Counted from the stretch's first letter, positions 31,622 through 40,792 are shown. The stretch is DNA of 64,000 bases from JAGORM01 sp964406795 (GCA_964406795.1 CAYOTA010000008.1:4325-68324); one strand, 5' to 3'. Made by a program: numbers and translations. The notes: generated from the letters alone by a model not told the origin.

Positions 31622-31627
31622 GATATT

Positions 31628-32989
31628 TTAGTGGATTATTGAGAGTTTGAATGGAGGGAGTTCAGCCTTGGGCTCAGCATAAATATTGTCTCCTCGTTCC
31701 AGCGTATCTAAAATCTGAATATATCTATAAAACGCTGCATTTGTCCAGCCAAATCCTCCCTGGCTTTGGTAATGAAAGTCAACGCCAATGTCTCCCTTTA
31801 CCGCGTCAATTTTTTCAAAGAATGTTTTGTGTTCTCTAAATATTTTGGCGTGAGTTTTAATGTACTTTTCCATAAGCCGTTTAGCATCTTTTACAAATCC
31901 GTATTTAAGTAATCCTATTACTGTTAAATATTCCAGAGGCGGCCATGAATTAGGATAATCCCACTGCTTTGGAAGTAGTATTTCTTCCAGAGCCGGCACA
32001 TATCTTTCAGGCAGTTTTGAAAGATCAACTTTTGGGGCAAGTGATTCTTTTGTAGTTATAGCAAGTCCATAGGGTGTTTCAAAATGCTTGAGTTTTTTAA
32101 CCATACGTTTTGCCTGTTCTTTTGTTGCAATGCCTGCCCATAAAGGAGTAAACCCTGCAAGAGATAAAAATTCACTACGTCTTTTATATACGTATCCGTA
32201 GTCATAAAAAAATCCGCTTTTTTCATCCCACATAAGCCTATTAATTTCTTTTTTCCGCTCTTCGGCAATACCTTTCCAGTTTATTTCGTCATTTAGTTCT
32301 CCTAGGTGTTGTGCTATCTTTCCAAAGTCACGTTCGTATTTAAACAGTAAAACATTTAGGTCTATCGGTAAAAACTCATCACATCTGTTATAAAACCTGG
32401 AGGTAAAGTCCCATCCTGATTCCAGCTCTGATGAGTGAGCATACCCTATATCTCGGTCACCATACCTGCTAAGCGCGTGCCCTTTAACTTTGTGATTATA
32501 CAGTCCTTCATGGTCAAGCCAAATTTTTTCATATTCTTCTTTTGCCGCCATTGTCATGTTTTTTAACCAAGTTTGGTGCCTTTTTAAATTAAAAAGGAAA
32601 ACTTTCTTTAGTTTTTTGTGTTTCAGGTAGCGAAAATAATGCCCATTATACGTGTCTAATATCATAGATGTTAAAAACGGAGGCTGAGATCTTCCCATGG
32701 AAGCTGGAGAATTAAAGTTAGGAATAATTCCATACTTTTTATATGTAAATACAAAATTTTCCACCATGTTTTTTAGTAGCCACTCACGTTTTGTTCCTAT
32801 AACACCTCGTAAAATAAAAAAGGAATCCCAATAAAACATGAATTTGAATTTTTTAGCGTTGGGGGTTACATAAGGGTGAGGAATGGTTATGACATTGTGA
32901 TTAACAACTCTCTTCTCAGGCTTATGAATCACTTGATCCCAAAACGATTCTATATAGTCTAGGCAATCTTTGTATTGTTCACTCCACAT
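31628..32989 (-). CDS. Trehalase-like glycoside hydrolase (GH37/GH63 clan)
   Basis: A 453-residue (alpha/alpha)6-barrel protein. It has QWDYPNSWPP (342-351) and ESGWDFTSR (190-198, predicted catalytic acid Asp194) as in trehalases. However, the position of the catalytic base Glu in the segment before GFGWTN is His406, and the Arg and Glu of the first trehalase signature (before YWDSFF) are replaced by Lys47 and Phe50. So it may act on another alpha-glucoside or be inactive. No signal peptide, so cytoplasmic. It converges on the recombinase gene, 6 nt apart. Confidence 0.75.
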   Translation of the reverse strand: MWSEQYKDCLDYIESFWDQVIHKPEKRVVNHNVITIPHPYVTPNAKKFKFMFYWDSFFILRGVIGTKREWLLKNMVENFVFTYKKYGIIPNFNSPASMGRSQPPFLTSMILDTYNGHYFRYLKHKKLKKVFLFNLKRHQTWLKNMTMAAKEEYEKIWLDHEGLYNHKVKGHALSRYGDRDIGYAHSSELESGWDFTSRFYNRCDEFLPIDLNVLLFKYERDFGKIAQHLGELNDEINWKGIAEERKKEINRLMWDEKSGFFYDYGYVYKRRSEFLSLAGFTPLWAGIATKEQAKRMVKKLKHFETPYGLAITTKESLAPKVDLSKLPERYVPALEEILLPKQWDYPNSWPPLEYLTVIGLLKYGFVKDAKRLMEKYIKTHAKIFREHKTFFEKIDAVKGDIGVDFHYQSQGGFGWTNAAFYRYIQILDTLERGDNIYAEPKAELPPFKLSIIH

Positions 32990-33013
32990 AGTAACGGGGC
33001 TGCAAAAGGGATA

Positions 33014-33808
33014 TTAATTTTTGATGTAAAACGTGACTCCCATTCTGGCGGTAATTTCATTTTCACCAGCTTGTAGGTCGGTTTGGGATTCAGGGGTACT
33101 ACCCGCTTTCATGTTCATAACAGACGTATCTGATGCGTATGGTTGAGGATATCCGTATGCATCATCCGTATTTCTAATGCTCATAATTTTCCCTAATTTA
33201 AATCCTGCAGACTTTGCCCAATCTTGTGCTTGCGCGCGTGCTTCTGCTATAGCTTTGTTTTGTGCCTCTAGAACATATTTTTCGCGGTCATCAAATGTAT
33301 ACTCTACTCCGCCTACGTTCATCCCAATTGAAGTTAACGCATCAATCGCTTTATTGAGTATTTCTACTTTTTCAGCTTTTACAGTAGTAGAAACGTCTGC
33401 AATATATCCGTTTTGTTGAGGTGTAGATGGAGGTCTTATCATAAGACTTGTGTCAGTGGTAGATTCATAATTTGGGTTAACAAAAAAGCCTGTTGTTTTA
33501 ATGTCAGTTTCTTTAACCCCCAATTTTTTAAGCGCTTCAATTGCTTGTGTTTGTTTGGTGTTAGCTTTAGCGCGTGCTGCTTCCTGAGTTTCTGCTTTCT
33601 CCTGGATATTAAACGTGGTCTGTGCAACATTTGGAACAGCTGTTACTTTGCCTGTTCCTACAGCTTCAAATGAATTCATGTTTTGATTGGATCCAAGGGA
33701 AAAATTAAAGTACGTGAATTTGTTTAAAAGGAATAGAACTGCTACAAATACTAATGCAAAACATGCTGGCTTTAAGAGGTATTCTTTAAGAAAAGGTTTA
33801 TCAATCAC
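33014..33808 (-). CDS. SIMPL (DUF541) domain membrane-anchored protein
   Basis: A 264-residue protein starting at GTG 33808, 6 nt after the -10; the longer frame reads the -35 TTGACA as a start. A transmembrane segment lies at about 12-30. The SIMPL domain follows (VGTGKVTAVPNVAQTTF, then ARAKANTKQTQAIEALKKLG and ARAQAQDWAKSAGFKLGKI). The domain occurs in periplasmic or extracellular oligomeric proteins of poorly known role. The trehalase-like gene follows after 24 nt. Confidence 0.85.
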   Translation of the reverse strand: MIDKPFLKEYLLKPACFALVFVAVLFLLNKFTYFNFSLGSNQNMNSFEAVGTGKVTAVPNVAQTTFNIQEKAETQEAARAKANTKQTQAIEALKKLGVKETDIKTTGFFVNPNYESTTDTSLMIRPPSTPQQNGYIADVSTTVKAEKVEILNKAIDALTSIGMNVGGVEYTFDDREKYVLEAQNKAIAEARAQAQDWAKSAGFKLGKIMSIRNTDDAYGYPQPYASDTSVMNMKAGSTPESQTDLQAGENEITARMGVTFYIKN

Positions 33809-33814
33809 ATATAC

Positions 33815-33844
33815 AGCATACAAAAACCTATTGCTTTCTGTCAA
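33815..33844 (-). promoter_or_regulatory. Promoter of the SIMPL gene
   Basis: TTGACA, 18 bp, TATGCT, with GTG 6 nt past the -10. Confidence 0.8.
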
Positions 33845-33850
33845 GATGAA

Positions 33851-34864
33851 TTATACGCGTCTGATCTTTTTTCTCACTATTTCAATAGTGTAGTTTATGA
33901 AATATTTAGGATAGTTTATGACTAAGTCTTGGGCATGGAGATACTCTGCTTCTTCTCCTCCAAAGCCTCTCTTAAATACTGAAAGGTTTGCAAATCTGTG
34001 TCCAACTGGAGCCACTCCCCAAAAATTATATCTGCTCATTTTTCTTTTTTTGGCCTCTAAAATTGCCTGCCATTGAATAAGATATGCGCCTGGATATTCG
34101 CGCCCCTCAGTGGTTGACGCTCCATAGTGATACACTGCTTCCTTCCCATAAAATATAATAAATGCCTGAGCCAGCAGCTTTTTTTCAAAATAGGATGAAT
34201 ATAATACTGCGTTTCCAGAATGAGAAAAGACCTTAAATTGTTCGTTTAAAAACTTAAAAGAAAATGGCACAAACCCTTGCCGTTTTGATGTCTCTATTTG
34301 AAGATCATAAAATTTTTTCATTTCTTTTTCACTTACACCCTCCTCTACTCTCACCCCAAGCTTCATTGCTTTTTTTATTTCATACCTTGTTGCTTTTCTC
34401 ATGTTAGTAAGCAGTTCATCCTCAGACTTTGTTATGTCCAGTTGATTTGTTAATTCTGCATGAAGGTGCATGGGGGCTTTCTTGAATCCAAGTGTCTTAA
34501 AAAGATTTTTTGAAAAATCACTAGATTCTAGTTGTGGTCTTACACGGATAAATGAGCAGTTATTTTCTTTGGCAATTTTAACTATCTCTTCCTTAAAATG
34601 CCTTACAATTGTTATATTGCTCCAGTTAATAATTGGGCCTGCAGGAACGGTGAGATATGTCCCGCGCTTTGCTTTTTCCACCACGCAAAGAACTACTCCT
34701 TCCAATTTTTCTTTTTGGAAAAACCCAACTCTTATAATTTTGTGTCCTAACTCTGAGTGGAATTCTCCCCAATCCCAGCTTTGCAAAAAATTTGCCTCAT
34801 CATGGGTGCTCATGAATTTTTCCCATCCGTTTTTATTTGTAATTATTTTTGTTGTGTATGCCAT
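33851..34864 (-). CDS. FemAB/FemX-family peptidoglycan bridge aminoacyltransferase
   Basis: A 337-residue double-GNAT protein: ANFLQSWDWGEFHSELGHK (24-42) is the Fem N-terminus, MRKATRYEIKKAMKLGV the linker region, and AVYHYGASTTEGREYPGAYL the substrate pocket. It adds an amino acid from aminoacyl-tRNA to lipid II as part of a cross-bridge. It overlaps the aminotransferase gene by 22 bp and closes a wall-related run with murF. Confidence 0.9.
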   Translation of the reverse strand: MAYTTKIITNKNGWEKFMSTHDEANFLQSWDWGEFHSELGHKIIRVGFFQKEKLEGVVLCVVEKAKRGTYLTVPAGPIINWSNITIVRHFKEEIVKIAKENNCSFIRVRPQLESSDFSKNLFKTLGFKKAPMHLHAELTNQLDITKSEDELLTNMRKATRYEIKKAMKLGVRVEEGVSEKEMKKFYDLQIETSKRQGFVPFSFKFLNEQFKVFSHSGNAVLYSSYFEKKLLAQAFIIFYGKEAVYHYGASTTEGREYPGAYLIQWQAILEAKKRKMSRYNFWGVAPVGHRFANLSVFKRGFGGEEAEYLHAQDLVINYPKYFINYTIEIVRKKIRRV

Positions 34865-36024
34865 GTGTTAACAATTTGAGAAATAGTTACTGCTTTTTCT
34901 TTCGTGACGTTAACGTGGGTAGGCAAATTTATTATTACTTCTGAAATTTTTTCTGATTCAGGACACGTGCCCATAATAAACCCGGATTTTTTGAGTAACC
35001 GTTTGGGAGCCACGGGAGCATCGTACCATATGTCTGAGATATACAGTCCTTGTGTTTTTGCGTACGTTATAAATTCATTTCTGTTAGTAATTTTTACCGG
35101 GAACCGGAGGCACGTTGAAGTACTGACAAGGCTCGATATCTCTTTAAATTGATACGAAGCATGTATAGTATCTGCATATATTTTGGAAATAGTGCGCCTA
35201 TGTGAAAGCTGTTTTTCAAGAAAGCCAAATTCCTGTAAGGCTAGCATTGCATGCCAATCAGACATATTTTTACCCACATCATTTTTCATAGGGTTTGATA
35301 AAAGGCGTGTTGTTTTTAAAAATATATGAAGAAATTTCCCTATGCCTGATTTATACGTTTTCCTGATTAATAAAGTCATGAGTGGATATATTTTGTCTTG
35401 CATAGATATGTCTGTATTTGTCTTTGTGTTTTGCAAAGTCTTATGAGGGGGTTTTGAAATAAGTGCACCTCCTGAAACCGCGTCCACTACCTTGTCCTGA
35501 CTAAATGACAAAACAACATAGTCCCCTACACTGCCCGCTTCTTTCTTAGTACTATAACTAGTGCCTATGGAATGAGCTAAATCCTCAATAAGTAGTATCT
35601 TGTGTTTTTTGCAAATCTTTTGAATTCCTTCTATGTCGCATGGGTAACCTAGCGTATTTTGTATTATCACGGCCTTTATGGTAGGTGTGCGTTTTATCTC
35701 TGCTTCAAGTGTTTGAGTATCAAAGTGCAGTTTTTCCGGATCTATATCTAAAAATACTGGATTCATATGTGCTTTTTTAATAGCATCTACAACTGCTATG
35801 CAGGTAAATCCTGTAAGTGCGACTTTGGATGAATCCGGTAAATCGGCAAGTAATAAAGCTTGGGTTATAGCCTCTCTTCCTTTATAAAATAATGTTACTT
35901 GTCCTTGATATTTATTTTCTAGAAATGTAACAAGTTCTCGTTTGCCATTTTTCTCAGTTAAATATATGGAGTTGAGTAAGTATCCGAGGTTATAGTTTGA
36001 TCCCAGCGAGTTAAAAATGTTCAT
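34843..36024 (-). CDS. DegT/DnrJ/EryC1-family PLP aminotransferase
   Basis: A 393-residue PLP enzyme: LIEDLAHSIGT with Asp148, and SFSQDKVVDAVSGG with PLP Lys178. The family transaminates nucleotide-activated keto-sugars or similar. Placed between the hydrolase and FemAB genes of a wall run, a surface-sugar or bridge-residue role is inferred. ATGA overlap with the upstream hydrolase gene. Confidence 0.85.
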   Translation of the reverse strand: MNIFNSLGSNYNLGYLLNSIYLTEKNGKRELVTFLENKYQGQVTLFYKGREAITQALLLADLPDSSKVALTGFTCIAVVDAIKKAHMNPVFLDIDPEKLHFDTQTLEAEIKRTPTIKAVIIQNTLGYPCDIEGIQKICKKHKILLIEDLAHSIGTSYSTKKEAGSVGDYVVLSFSQDKVVDAVSGGALISKPPHKTLQNTKTNTDISMQDKIYPLMTLLIRKTYKSGIGKFLHIFLKTTRLLSNPMKNDVGKNMSDWHAMLALQEFGFLEKQLSHRRTISKIYADTIHASYQFKEISSLVSTSTCLRFPVKITNRNEFITYAKTQGLYISDIWYDAPVAPKRLLKKSGFIMGTCPESEKISEVIINLPTHVNVTKEKAVTISQIVNTWHTQQK

Positions 36025-36719
36025 TTAAATTCTTTTTTTATTATGTCCACAACTTGGTCAGTCTGGGTAAATTGTGGAGAGTGAGCTGCGTTCTCAATAG
36101 TATACAGCGTGCTGTTGGGGAGTTCATTTTTAAAGACAAGAGCATCAGTATAAGGCGTTGCCGTGTCATTTTTGCCCCAAATAATTGTTACTGGAATTTG
36201 CAAATCTTTTAAGTGAGGCGCTACATCAACCTTGATTAAATTTCTCATGGTCTCTTTCATTATAGGTGTTGCACTTATGTAGTCGGATTCGCGTGTTGCC
36301 TTGTATAAAAGGCTTTTGGCATTCTGAGAATTTGTTATTTTTTTGCCTACAATAGAAAGGAATTTGAATACTCCTCTCTTTGTTTTTGTAATTATGTCAC
36401 TGTGGTAAATCCCGGCACTGTCCAGTAAGAAGATTTGCTCCAATCGCTCCGGATATTTAACAGCAAATGACAGTAGTATTCTTCCTCCATTTGAATGTCC
36501 TAAAACAGACACGTGTTTATTGTCCGGTAAAGATTTTGCAAGCCACTCTACATAATCATCTATATCCCATGCCCTGTCTATTGGAGCTGAAAGTCCGGGA
36601 ATATCTAGAAAAACAGGCTCTATTCCAATTGACTCTAATTTCTTTAAAAAAGATTTCCACTTTTCAGTGCTTGTTGTCCACCCATGAAGAATATATAACT
36701 TATTGTCTAAAGACCCCAC
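36021..36719 (-). CDS. Alpha/beta hydrolase
   Basis: A 233-residue protein from GTG 36719, chosen because AGGAGG lies 5 nt before it; a TTG 21 nt earlier is less likely. Oxyanion HGWTT, nucleophile Ser76 in GHSNGG, acid Asp in WGKNDTATP, base His in NAAHSP. The substrate is unknown; MenH- or ester-hydrolase-like. It overlaps the end of the murF-like gene by 13 nt. Confidence 0.88.
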   Translation of the reverse strand: MGSLDNKLYILHGWTTSTEKWKSFLKKLESIGIEPVFLDIPGLSAPIDRAWDIDDYVEWLAKSLPDNKHVSVLGHSNGGRILLSFAVKYPERLEQIFLLDSAGIYHSDIITKTKRGVFKFLSIVGKKITNSQNAKSLLYKATRESDYISATPIMKETMRNLIKVDVAPHLKDLQIPVTIIWGKNDTATPYTDALVFKNELPNSTLYTIENAAHSPQFTQTDQVVDIIKKEFK

Positions 36720-38023
36720 TTGCGCCTCCTCTCGTCCCAAACCTTTTCGCGCCGCGCTAGTAAACTTTTTTCTTTTTTATCCAAAAGTAGATTCTCAATT
36801 ACACCCTCCAAAAACCGTGCACCTTTAAATAAAATTGTTTCCTGTCCGCGTATTTCTTTCAGCAGTAAATCAAGTACATCCCGTGGATTTTCAAATACAT
36901 CTAGTGGAATGTTTTTGTTTAATTTTTCTTTAAGAATTGGATATGTGTATTTTTTTACCCGGGTGCCCAAAAGCACAATTCTTTTTGTGTCTTGTTCGAG
37001 TAAAAGATTAGCCAGCTTTTCATGTTCTTCTTGCTCTACACTTCCCTGCTCTAGCATGTCCCCTATCACCGTCCATTTTGTTTTAGCTGGAAACTCTTGA
37101 AACATTGAAAGAATTGCTTTCATAGATGAGTAATTGGCATTATACGTACTATCTATAATTGTAATATTTTTGATTCCTCTAAAAAGTGAGCTTCTTCCTG
37201 GCGGAAAATGGGTATAAGTAAATCTCTCATCGAACTTAATTTGCAAGAAGTCACAAAGTATCTTTAACATTTCGATAGAATAGATTAATTCTTTCGGCTG
37301 CAATGATTTAAACAGATAAATTTTACTGTCTGTTTTAAATTCAGTTCCATCTTTTGAGATTTTGTAATCAGTAAGCGCTTTCATTTTTACGCTTTCAACT
37401 GCAGCTTTTGTCCTGGGAAGTTGGTTTGTCATAAGTTCAGAGTCACCGTCAATTACTAAAAGTTTTTGTGTGTGCTCCCCAAAGTATCCAAATTCATATG
37501 CAATTGCGTCCTCGACACTTTTGAACTTTTCGGGGACTAGCTTATCAAAGTTCATGCTGTGAGTTCGGCTGGTTGAAACCCACAAAGTTACCTCAGGTTT
37601 TAAAAGGTTTGCTAAAAACTTTGCCTCTCCTGGCCTATCCGCATCACATTCTGCTATATAAAGTTTTTCAGTGTATGGTTTTTTAAATGCTTGAGTTGGA
37701 GCCTTAAAAATAATAGATAGCCACTCAGTGGGCTTAAGCGTTCTTCTATGCAAATCCAATATGTCAAAAGGAATACCGATTGCTGAATTTGCGTGGTGCG
37801 AATAATGTGCTTTACTGCCAACTTGCGCTTCTACTAAATGAAATAACGTAGTCTTACCGCTTGATCCTGTTATGACAATGACTCGTGGGTTCCAACGTGA
37901 AAGCCTAATTTTTGCCCAGAATGCAAAGTAATACGCTATTGGAAAAAATAAAATATCTTTGATATGTCCTACCACTTCCCTATTGTAACTTGTTTGAAAT
38001 ATAAAATCGAGGCGTAACAACAC
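36707..38023 (-). CDS. Mur ligase, MurF-like
   Basis: A 438-residue ATP-dependent ligase: P-loop GSSGKTT (53-59), an ECDADRPGEA segment, and IIDSTYNANYSSM of the MurF central/C-terminal boundary. MurF joins D-Ala-D-Ala to the UDP-MurNAc tripeptide. Residues 20-45 are hydrophobic (ILFFPIAYYFAFWAKI), so it may be membrane-associated, an unusual N-terminus for MurF. GTG start at 38023; an alternative GTG at 37975 lies 6 nt after a TACAAT. Between folD and the hydrolase gene. Confidence 0.8.
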   Translation of the reverse strand: MLLRLDFIFQTSYNREVVGHIKDILFFPIAYYFAFWAKIRLSRWNPRVIVITGSSGKTTLFHLVEAQVGSKAHYSHHANSAIGIPFDILDLHRRTLKPTEWLSIIFKAPTQAFKKPYTEKLYIAECDADRPGEAKFLANLLKPEVTLWVSTSRTHSMNFDKLVPEKFKSVEDAIAYEFGYFGEHTQKLLVIDGDSELMTNQLPRTKAAVESVKMKALTDYKISKDGTEFKTDSKIYLFKSLQPKELIYSIEMLKILCDFLQIKFDERFTYTHFPPGRSSLFRGIKNITIIDSTYNANYSSMKAILSMFQEFPAKTKWTVIGDMLEQGSVEQEEHEKLANLLLEQDTKRIVLLGTRVKKYTYPILKEKLNKNIPLDVFENPRDVLDLLLKEIRGQETILFKGARFLEGVIENLLLDKKEKSLLARREKVWDERRRKWGL

Positions 38024-38035
38024 TTTACTACAGGC

Positions 38036-38878
38036 CTAATCACTAGAAGTTTGTTTTTCTGCTGCAGTTATCAAATTTTGAAAAAGATAGGAAAGATTTA
38101 CCGGCCCTACTCCACCCGGGGTAGGACTCCAAGCAGAGGCTTTGTCTTTTATTTCGTCCACATTGTAATCTCCTTTTAATTTTCCGTCTTCTTTGTGTGT
38201 TCCAACACCAACTAATATTACCCCCTTTGATAAATATTCTGGTTTTATTACATTACTCTTACCAACCGCGCTAATAATTAGTGTAGACTTTTTAAGAATA
38301 CTTTCTACGTCCGTTGTTTTACTGTCTATGACTTGAAAAGGTACTTTTAAAGTCTGAAGCCATTCTATTGCAGGACCCCCGGCTGTTTCTCCTTTTCCTG
38401 CTATGCATACGGACTGATTTAACAGCACTTTTTCTAATTCCGAGGCTGTTGTCACTCGCAAGGCCTCTCTGATAAAACGTTGAATAGCCATAAGAACTGG
38501 AACAATGTAGATCGAATCATCTCGAAACCCATCAATATCTTTTACTGGACTGATGCCTTCTATAACTTTTTTTCTATCAAATTGTTTTGGAATTGGTCTT
38601 TGGACAATAATTCCGTGTACGTTTTTATTTTCATTTAATACTTTTATTGTGTTGTGTAACTCTTCTTCATCTTCACCTGTAAGTTTTATTAAATTTGTTT
38701 TAATACCAAGTCTTTCAGCCGTTTTTAACTTTTGGGAAACATAAGATAACCATGCCTCTTCTTTACCCACTGTAACTATTGCTAACTCTGGGATAACTTC
38801 TTGATTGTTTAGCTTCAAGATTCTTTCACGAACATCATTTAGTATCTCCTCAGCTATAATTTTGCCTGACATTTCCAT
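38036..38878 (-). CDS. folD: Methylenetetrahydrofolate dehydrogenase/cyclohydrolase
   Basis: A 280-residue FolD: SYVSQKLKTAERLG with catalytic Lys50, HGIIVQRPIP, PVKDIDGF, NADP-loop GKGETAGGP and SPTPGGVGPVNLSYL. It interconverts methylene-, methenyl- and formyl-tetrahydrofolate. A TATAAT ends 6 nt before the ATG (leaderless). The murF-like gene follows after 12 nt. Confidence 0.94.
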   Translation of the reverse strand: MEMSGKIIAEEILNDVRERILKLNNQEVIPELAIVTVGKEEAWLSYVSQKLKTAERLGIKTNLIKLTGEDEEELHNTIKVLNENKNVHGIIVQRPIPKQFDRKKVIEGISPVKDIDGFRDDSIYIVPVLMAIQRFIREALRVTTASELEKVLLNQSVCIAGKGETAGGPAIEWLQTLKVPFQVIDSKTTDVESILKKSTLIISAVGKSNVIKPEYLSKGVILVGVGTHKEDGKLKGDYNVDEIKDKASAWSPTPGGVGPVNLSYLFQNLITAAEKQTSSD

Positions 38879-38884
38879 CCAGTA

Positions 38885-38890
38885 ATTATA
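38885..38890 (-). promoter_or_regulatory. -10 box of folD
   Basis: TATAAT on the minus strand, 6 nt before the ATG; the -35 is not clear. Confidence 0.55.
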
Positions 38891-38979
38891 CAGTGGGCAA
38901 CGTAGTTTAAAAAGGAGTAGTTAATGACAATCGCACTTTTTAGGTAGACCATCCCATCCTTAGCTATATCTTTTAAGCA

Positions 38980-39032
38980 ACTAACGTTTACGTTTATTCC
39001 AATTCGGAAGTAGATTACGGCTAAACATCAGA
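38980..39032. repeat. REP element family B, downstream copy
   Basis: A 53-bp element ending GGCTAAACATCAGA, homologous along its length to 39716-39768. It contains the stop codon of the second transposase gene. Confidence 0.8.
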
Positions 39033-39671
39033 ATCATGAAGGAGATGTTTTATGGTGTTCAGTTGTTTTGCATAATTAATGTGGTCCGTGGTGAAGGATC
39101 TGTACATCTTAATATTCTTGAATTGCTCAGTTATTATTTTTCGATTACAGATGGTTTTACTAGAGACTCCTACATGTTCACGGTAAGAAGACCACTCATA
39201 ATCTTCAGGTTTATTGATGGGCATTTGTGAGACCACCGGATTTAAATGAATATATCTATCCACATGTATCAATTGTTCTGTAGTTTCAATCCATACTGCC
39301 TTGAAATTGCCCTGATATAAAGGTCCCTCCCTCTTTTGTTTAACGTTCACATATTTTGCATAGCTATTCATGAGCTTTCTCATAAATGTAGAGATTCCTT
39401 CGTCTTCTCTTTGACAGAGTATGAAATGAAAATGATTGGGCATGAGACAATACGAGACTATATCCACAGCATTGGTAAGTTTTTGGGGAGTAGACGTGTG
39501 CTGCTTGAAGTGTGAAAAGCTTCCACCGTTTGGATTTACTTTGTAATACTGAGTAGCTTGCAAGAACCGAATATGATCTCGTCTAGTGTGGAATATAGGC
39601 ATTCTGGCTACACCTCTATTAAACACATGGTAGTATTCATTATTAGAAAATATTACATTTCTACGTGACAT
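39021..39671 (-). CDS. REP-associated tyrosine transposase (RAYT), family B
   Basis: A 216-residue Y1 HUH transposase: NNEYYHVFNRGVARMPIF at the N-terminus, HUH pair His80 and His82 (MPNHFHFIL), RYIHLNPVV and YEWSSYREH. It differs widely from the RAYT at 9.2 kb. Its TAG stop is inside the downstream REP, and a full-length REP lies 45 nt upstream of the start. These REPs share no sequence with family A. Confidence 0.92.
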   Translation of the reverse strand: MSRRNVIFSNNEYYHVFNRGVARMPIFHTRRDHIRFLQATQYYKVNPNGGSFSHFKQHTSTPQKLTNAVDIVSYCLMPNHFHFILCQREDEGISTFMRKLMNSYAKYVNVKQKREGPLYQGNFKAVWIETTEQLIHVDRYIHLNPVVSQMPINKPEDYEWSSYREHVGVSSKTICNRKIITEQFKNIKMYRSFTTDHINYAKQLNTIKHLLHDSDV

Positions 39672-39715
39672 AACTTAATTAAATAGTATGTAATAACAAA
39701 TAAGCAATGTGTAGT

Positions 39716-39768
39716 TCTAATGTTTAGTTCTGTTTTACTTCGGAAGTGGAACGAGGCTAAACATTAGA
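39716..39768. repeat. REP element family B, upstream copy
   Basis: A 53-bp hairpin: TCTAATGTTTAG (39716-39727) pairs perfectly with CTAAACATTAGA (39757-39768); an inner ACTTC-G-GAAGT forms the tip. Confidence 0.9.
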
Positions 39769-39792
39769 AATGTTTACAGTTTCGGGAATGTG

Positions 39793-40152
39793 TTAAGGTG
39801 TGGGGTTTTTAAAGGGAGGAATATTAAATCTCTCACAAAATGCAGGATATAATTCGGGTCTTTCAAGTGCGTCTGCATAACTAATAGGAAACTGACCGCT
39901 CCACACCTCAGGTTCTACTCCCAGCTCATGTGCTCTTAAAACCGCATCGTCAACTTGTAATTTTTCTGCGATTTCCCATACTCTAAATCCTCCTTCTGTG
40001 CGAGCATCTCCCCAATAAGAGCCCATAGCGCGAGCATGTTCTGCTTCTGCTTGCATTCGAGCTTCTGCCTTTGTTGCCTCTTGTCGGATATTACGCATTT
40101 CTTGGGTTAAGGCTTTGGTTACCCTACCGATTGCACGTTCATATTGACTCAT
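39793..40152 (-). CDS. Hypothetical protein with a coiled-coil N-terminus
   Basis: A 119-residue protein from ATG 40152, 8 nt after a TATATA box. Residues about 5-45 form a charged helix rich in Ala, Glu and Arg. The rest (GGFRVWEIAEKLQVDDAVLR) looks like a small helical domain with a possible helix-turn-helix. Function unknown. Confidence 0.6.
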   Translation of the reverse strand: MSQYERAIGRVTKALTQEMRNIRQEATKAEARMQAEAEHARAMGSYWGDARTEGGFRVWEIAEKLQVDDAVLRAHELGVEPEVWSGQFPISYADALERPELYPAFCERFNIPPFKNPTP

Positions 40153-40160
40153 TGAAATAA

Positions 40161-40189
40161 TATATACACAAAAATAAGAAGTATTACAA
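40161..40189 (-). promoter_or_regulatory. Promoter of the coiled-coil hypothetical gene
   Basis: TTGTAA, 17 bp, TATATA, with the ATG 8 nt past the -10; it lies at the 3' end of the Rpf-like gene. Confidence 0.6.
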
Positions 40190-40759
40190 GAGGCCGAGTT
40201 TTTTGGAGCATCCACTCCATGGGCCCCATCCTCGTTTTTCCTGAAGCATTTTGCCTCTCATAATTTGTTCATCTCTGGATGCTTCATGCGGCATATTGGT
40301 ACCCCCCACCCCACGCCATGCGCTTTCTGAAAATTGAAGGCCACCGTAATATCCATTTCCCGTATTAATTCCCCAATTACCTTTAGATTCACACTGAGCC
40401 AACTTTTCCCACACATCGGCATCTGCGCTTGATACTTGGACAGGTGAAGAAGTTGGTGCAGGTGTTGGACTTGGGCTTGGGGTTATTGTTGCCGTGCTGT
40501 AGCTATAAGTTACTTCTGATGTGTCCGTGATAGTTTCAAATGTTGAATTATTGTACCAACTGGATACCTCAGGGAGCACAAATACTTCGTCATCTTGTTT
40601 GGAAAAAGCTTGAGGAACGTGAATGAAAAGAATGATGGCAGGGATAGAAAGTGCAAAAAGTATTATCGCCAATCTTTCACCAAAAAATAAAAGAACAGTT
40701 TGTAACCACCGCTCAATTTTTTTCTCAGGCCTTACTTCTACTAAATTTATTTCATCCAT
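40184..40759 (-). CDS. Membrane-anchored Rpf-domain (resuscitation-promoting factor-like) muralytic protein
   Basis: A 191-residue protein from ATG 40759: transmembrane anchor (about 28-49), a Thr/Ser/Pro linker, and a C-terminal Rpf domain (about 114-185). It has catalytic Glu124 in QCESKGNWG, NTGNGYYGGLQF, and two conserved Cys (123 and 184) for the domain disulfide. Rpf domains cleave peptidoglycan glycan strands, known mainly from Actinobacteria and also found in Patescibacteria. Downstream of the gyrA block. Confidence 0.9.
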   Translation of the reverse strand: MDEINLVEVRPEKKIERWLQTVLLFFGERLAIILFALSIPAIILFIHVPQAFSKQDDEVFVLPEVSSWYNNSTFETITDTSEVTYSYSTATITPSPSPTPAPTSSPVQVSSADADVWEKLAQCESKGNWGINTGNGYYGGLQFSESAWRGVGGTNMPHEASRDEQIMRGKMLQEKRGWGPWSGCSKKLGLL

Positions 40760-40792
40760 ACAGAAAGCCAAACGCCTGTTTAAATCGTAAAA

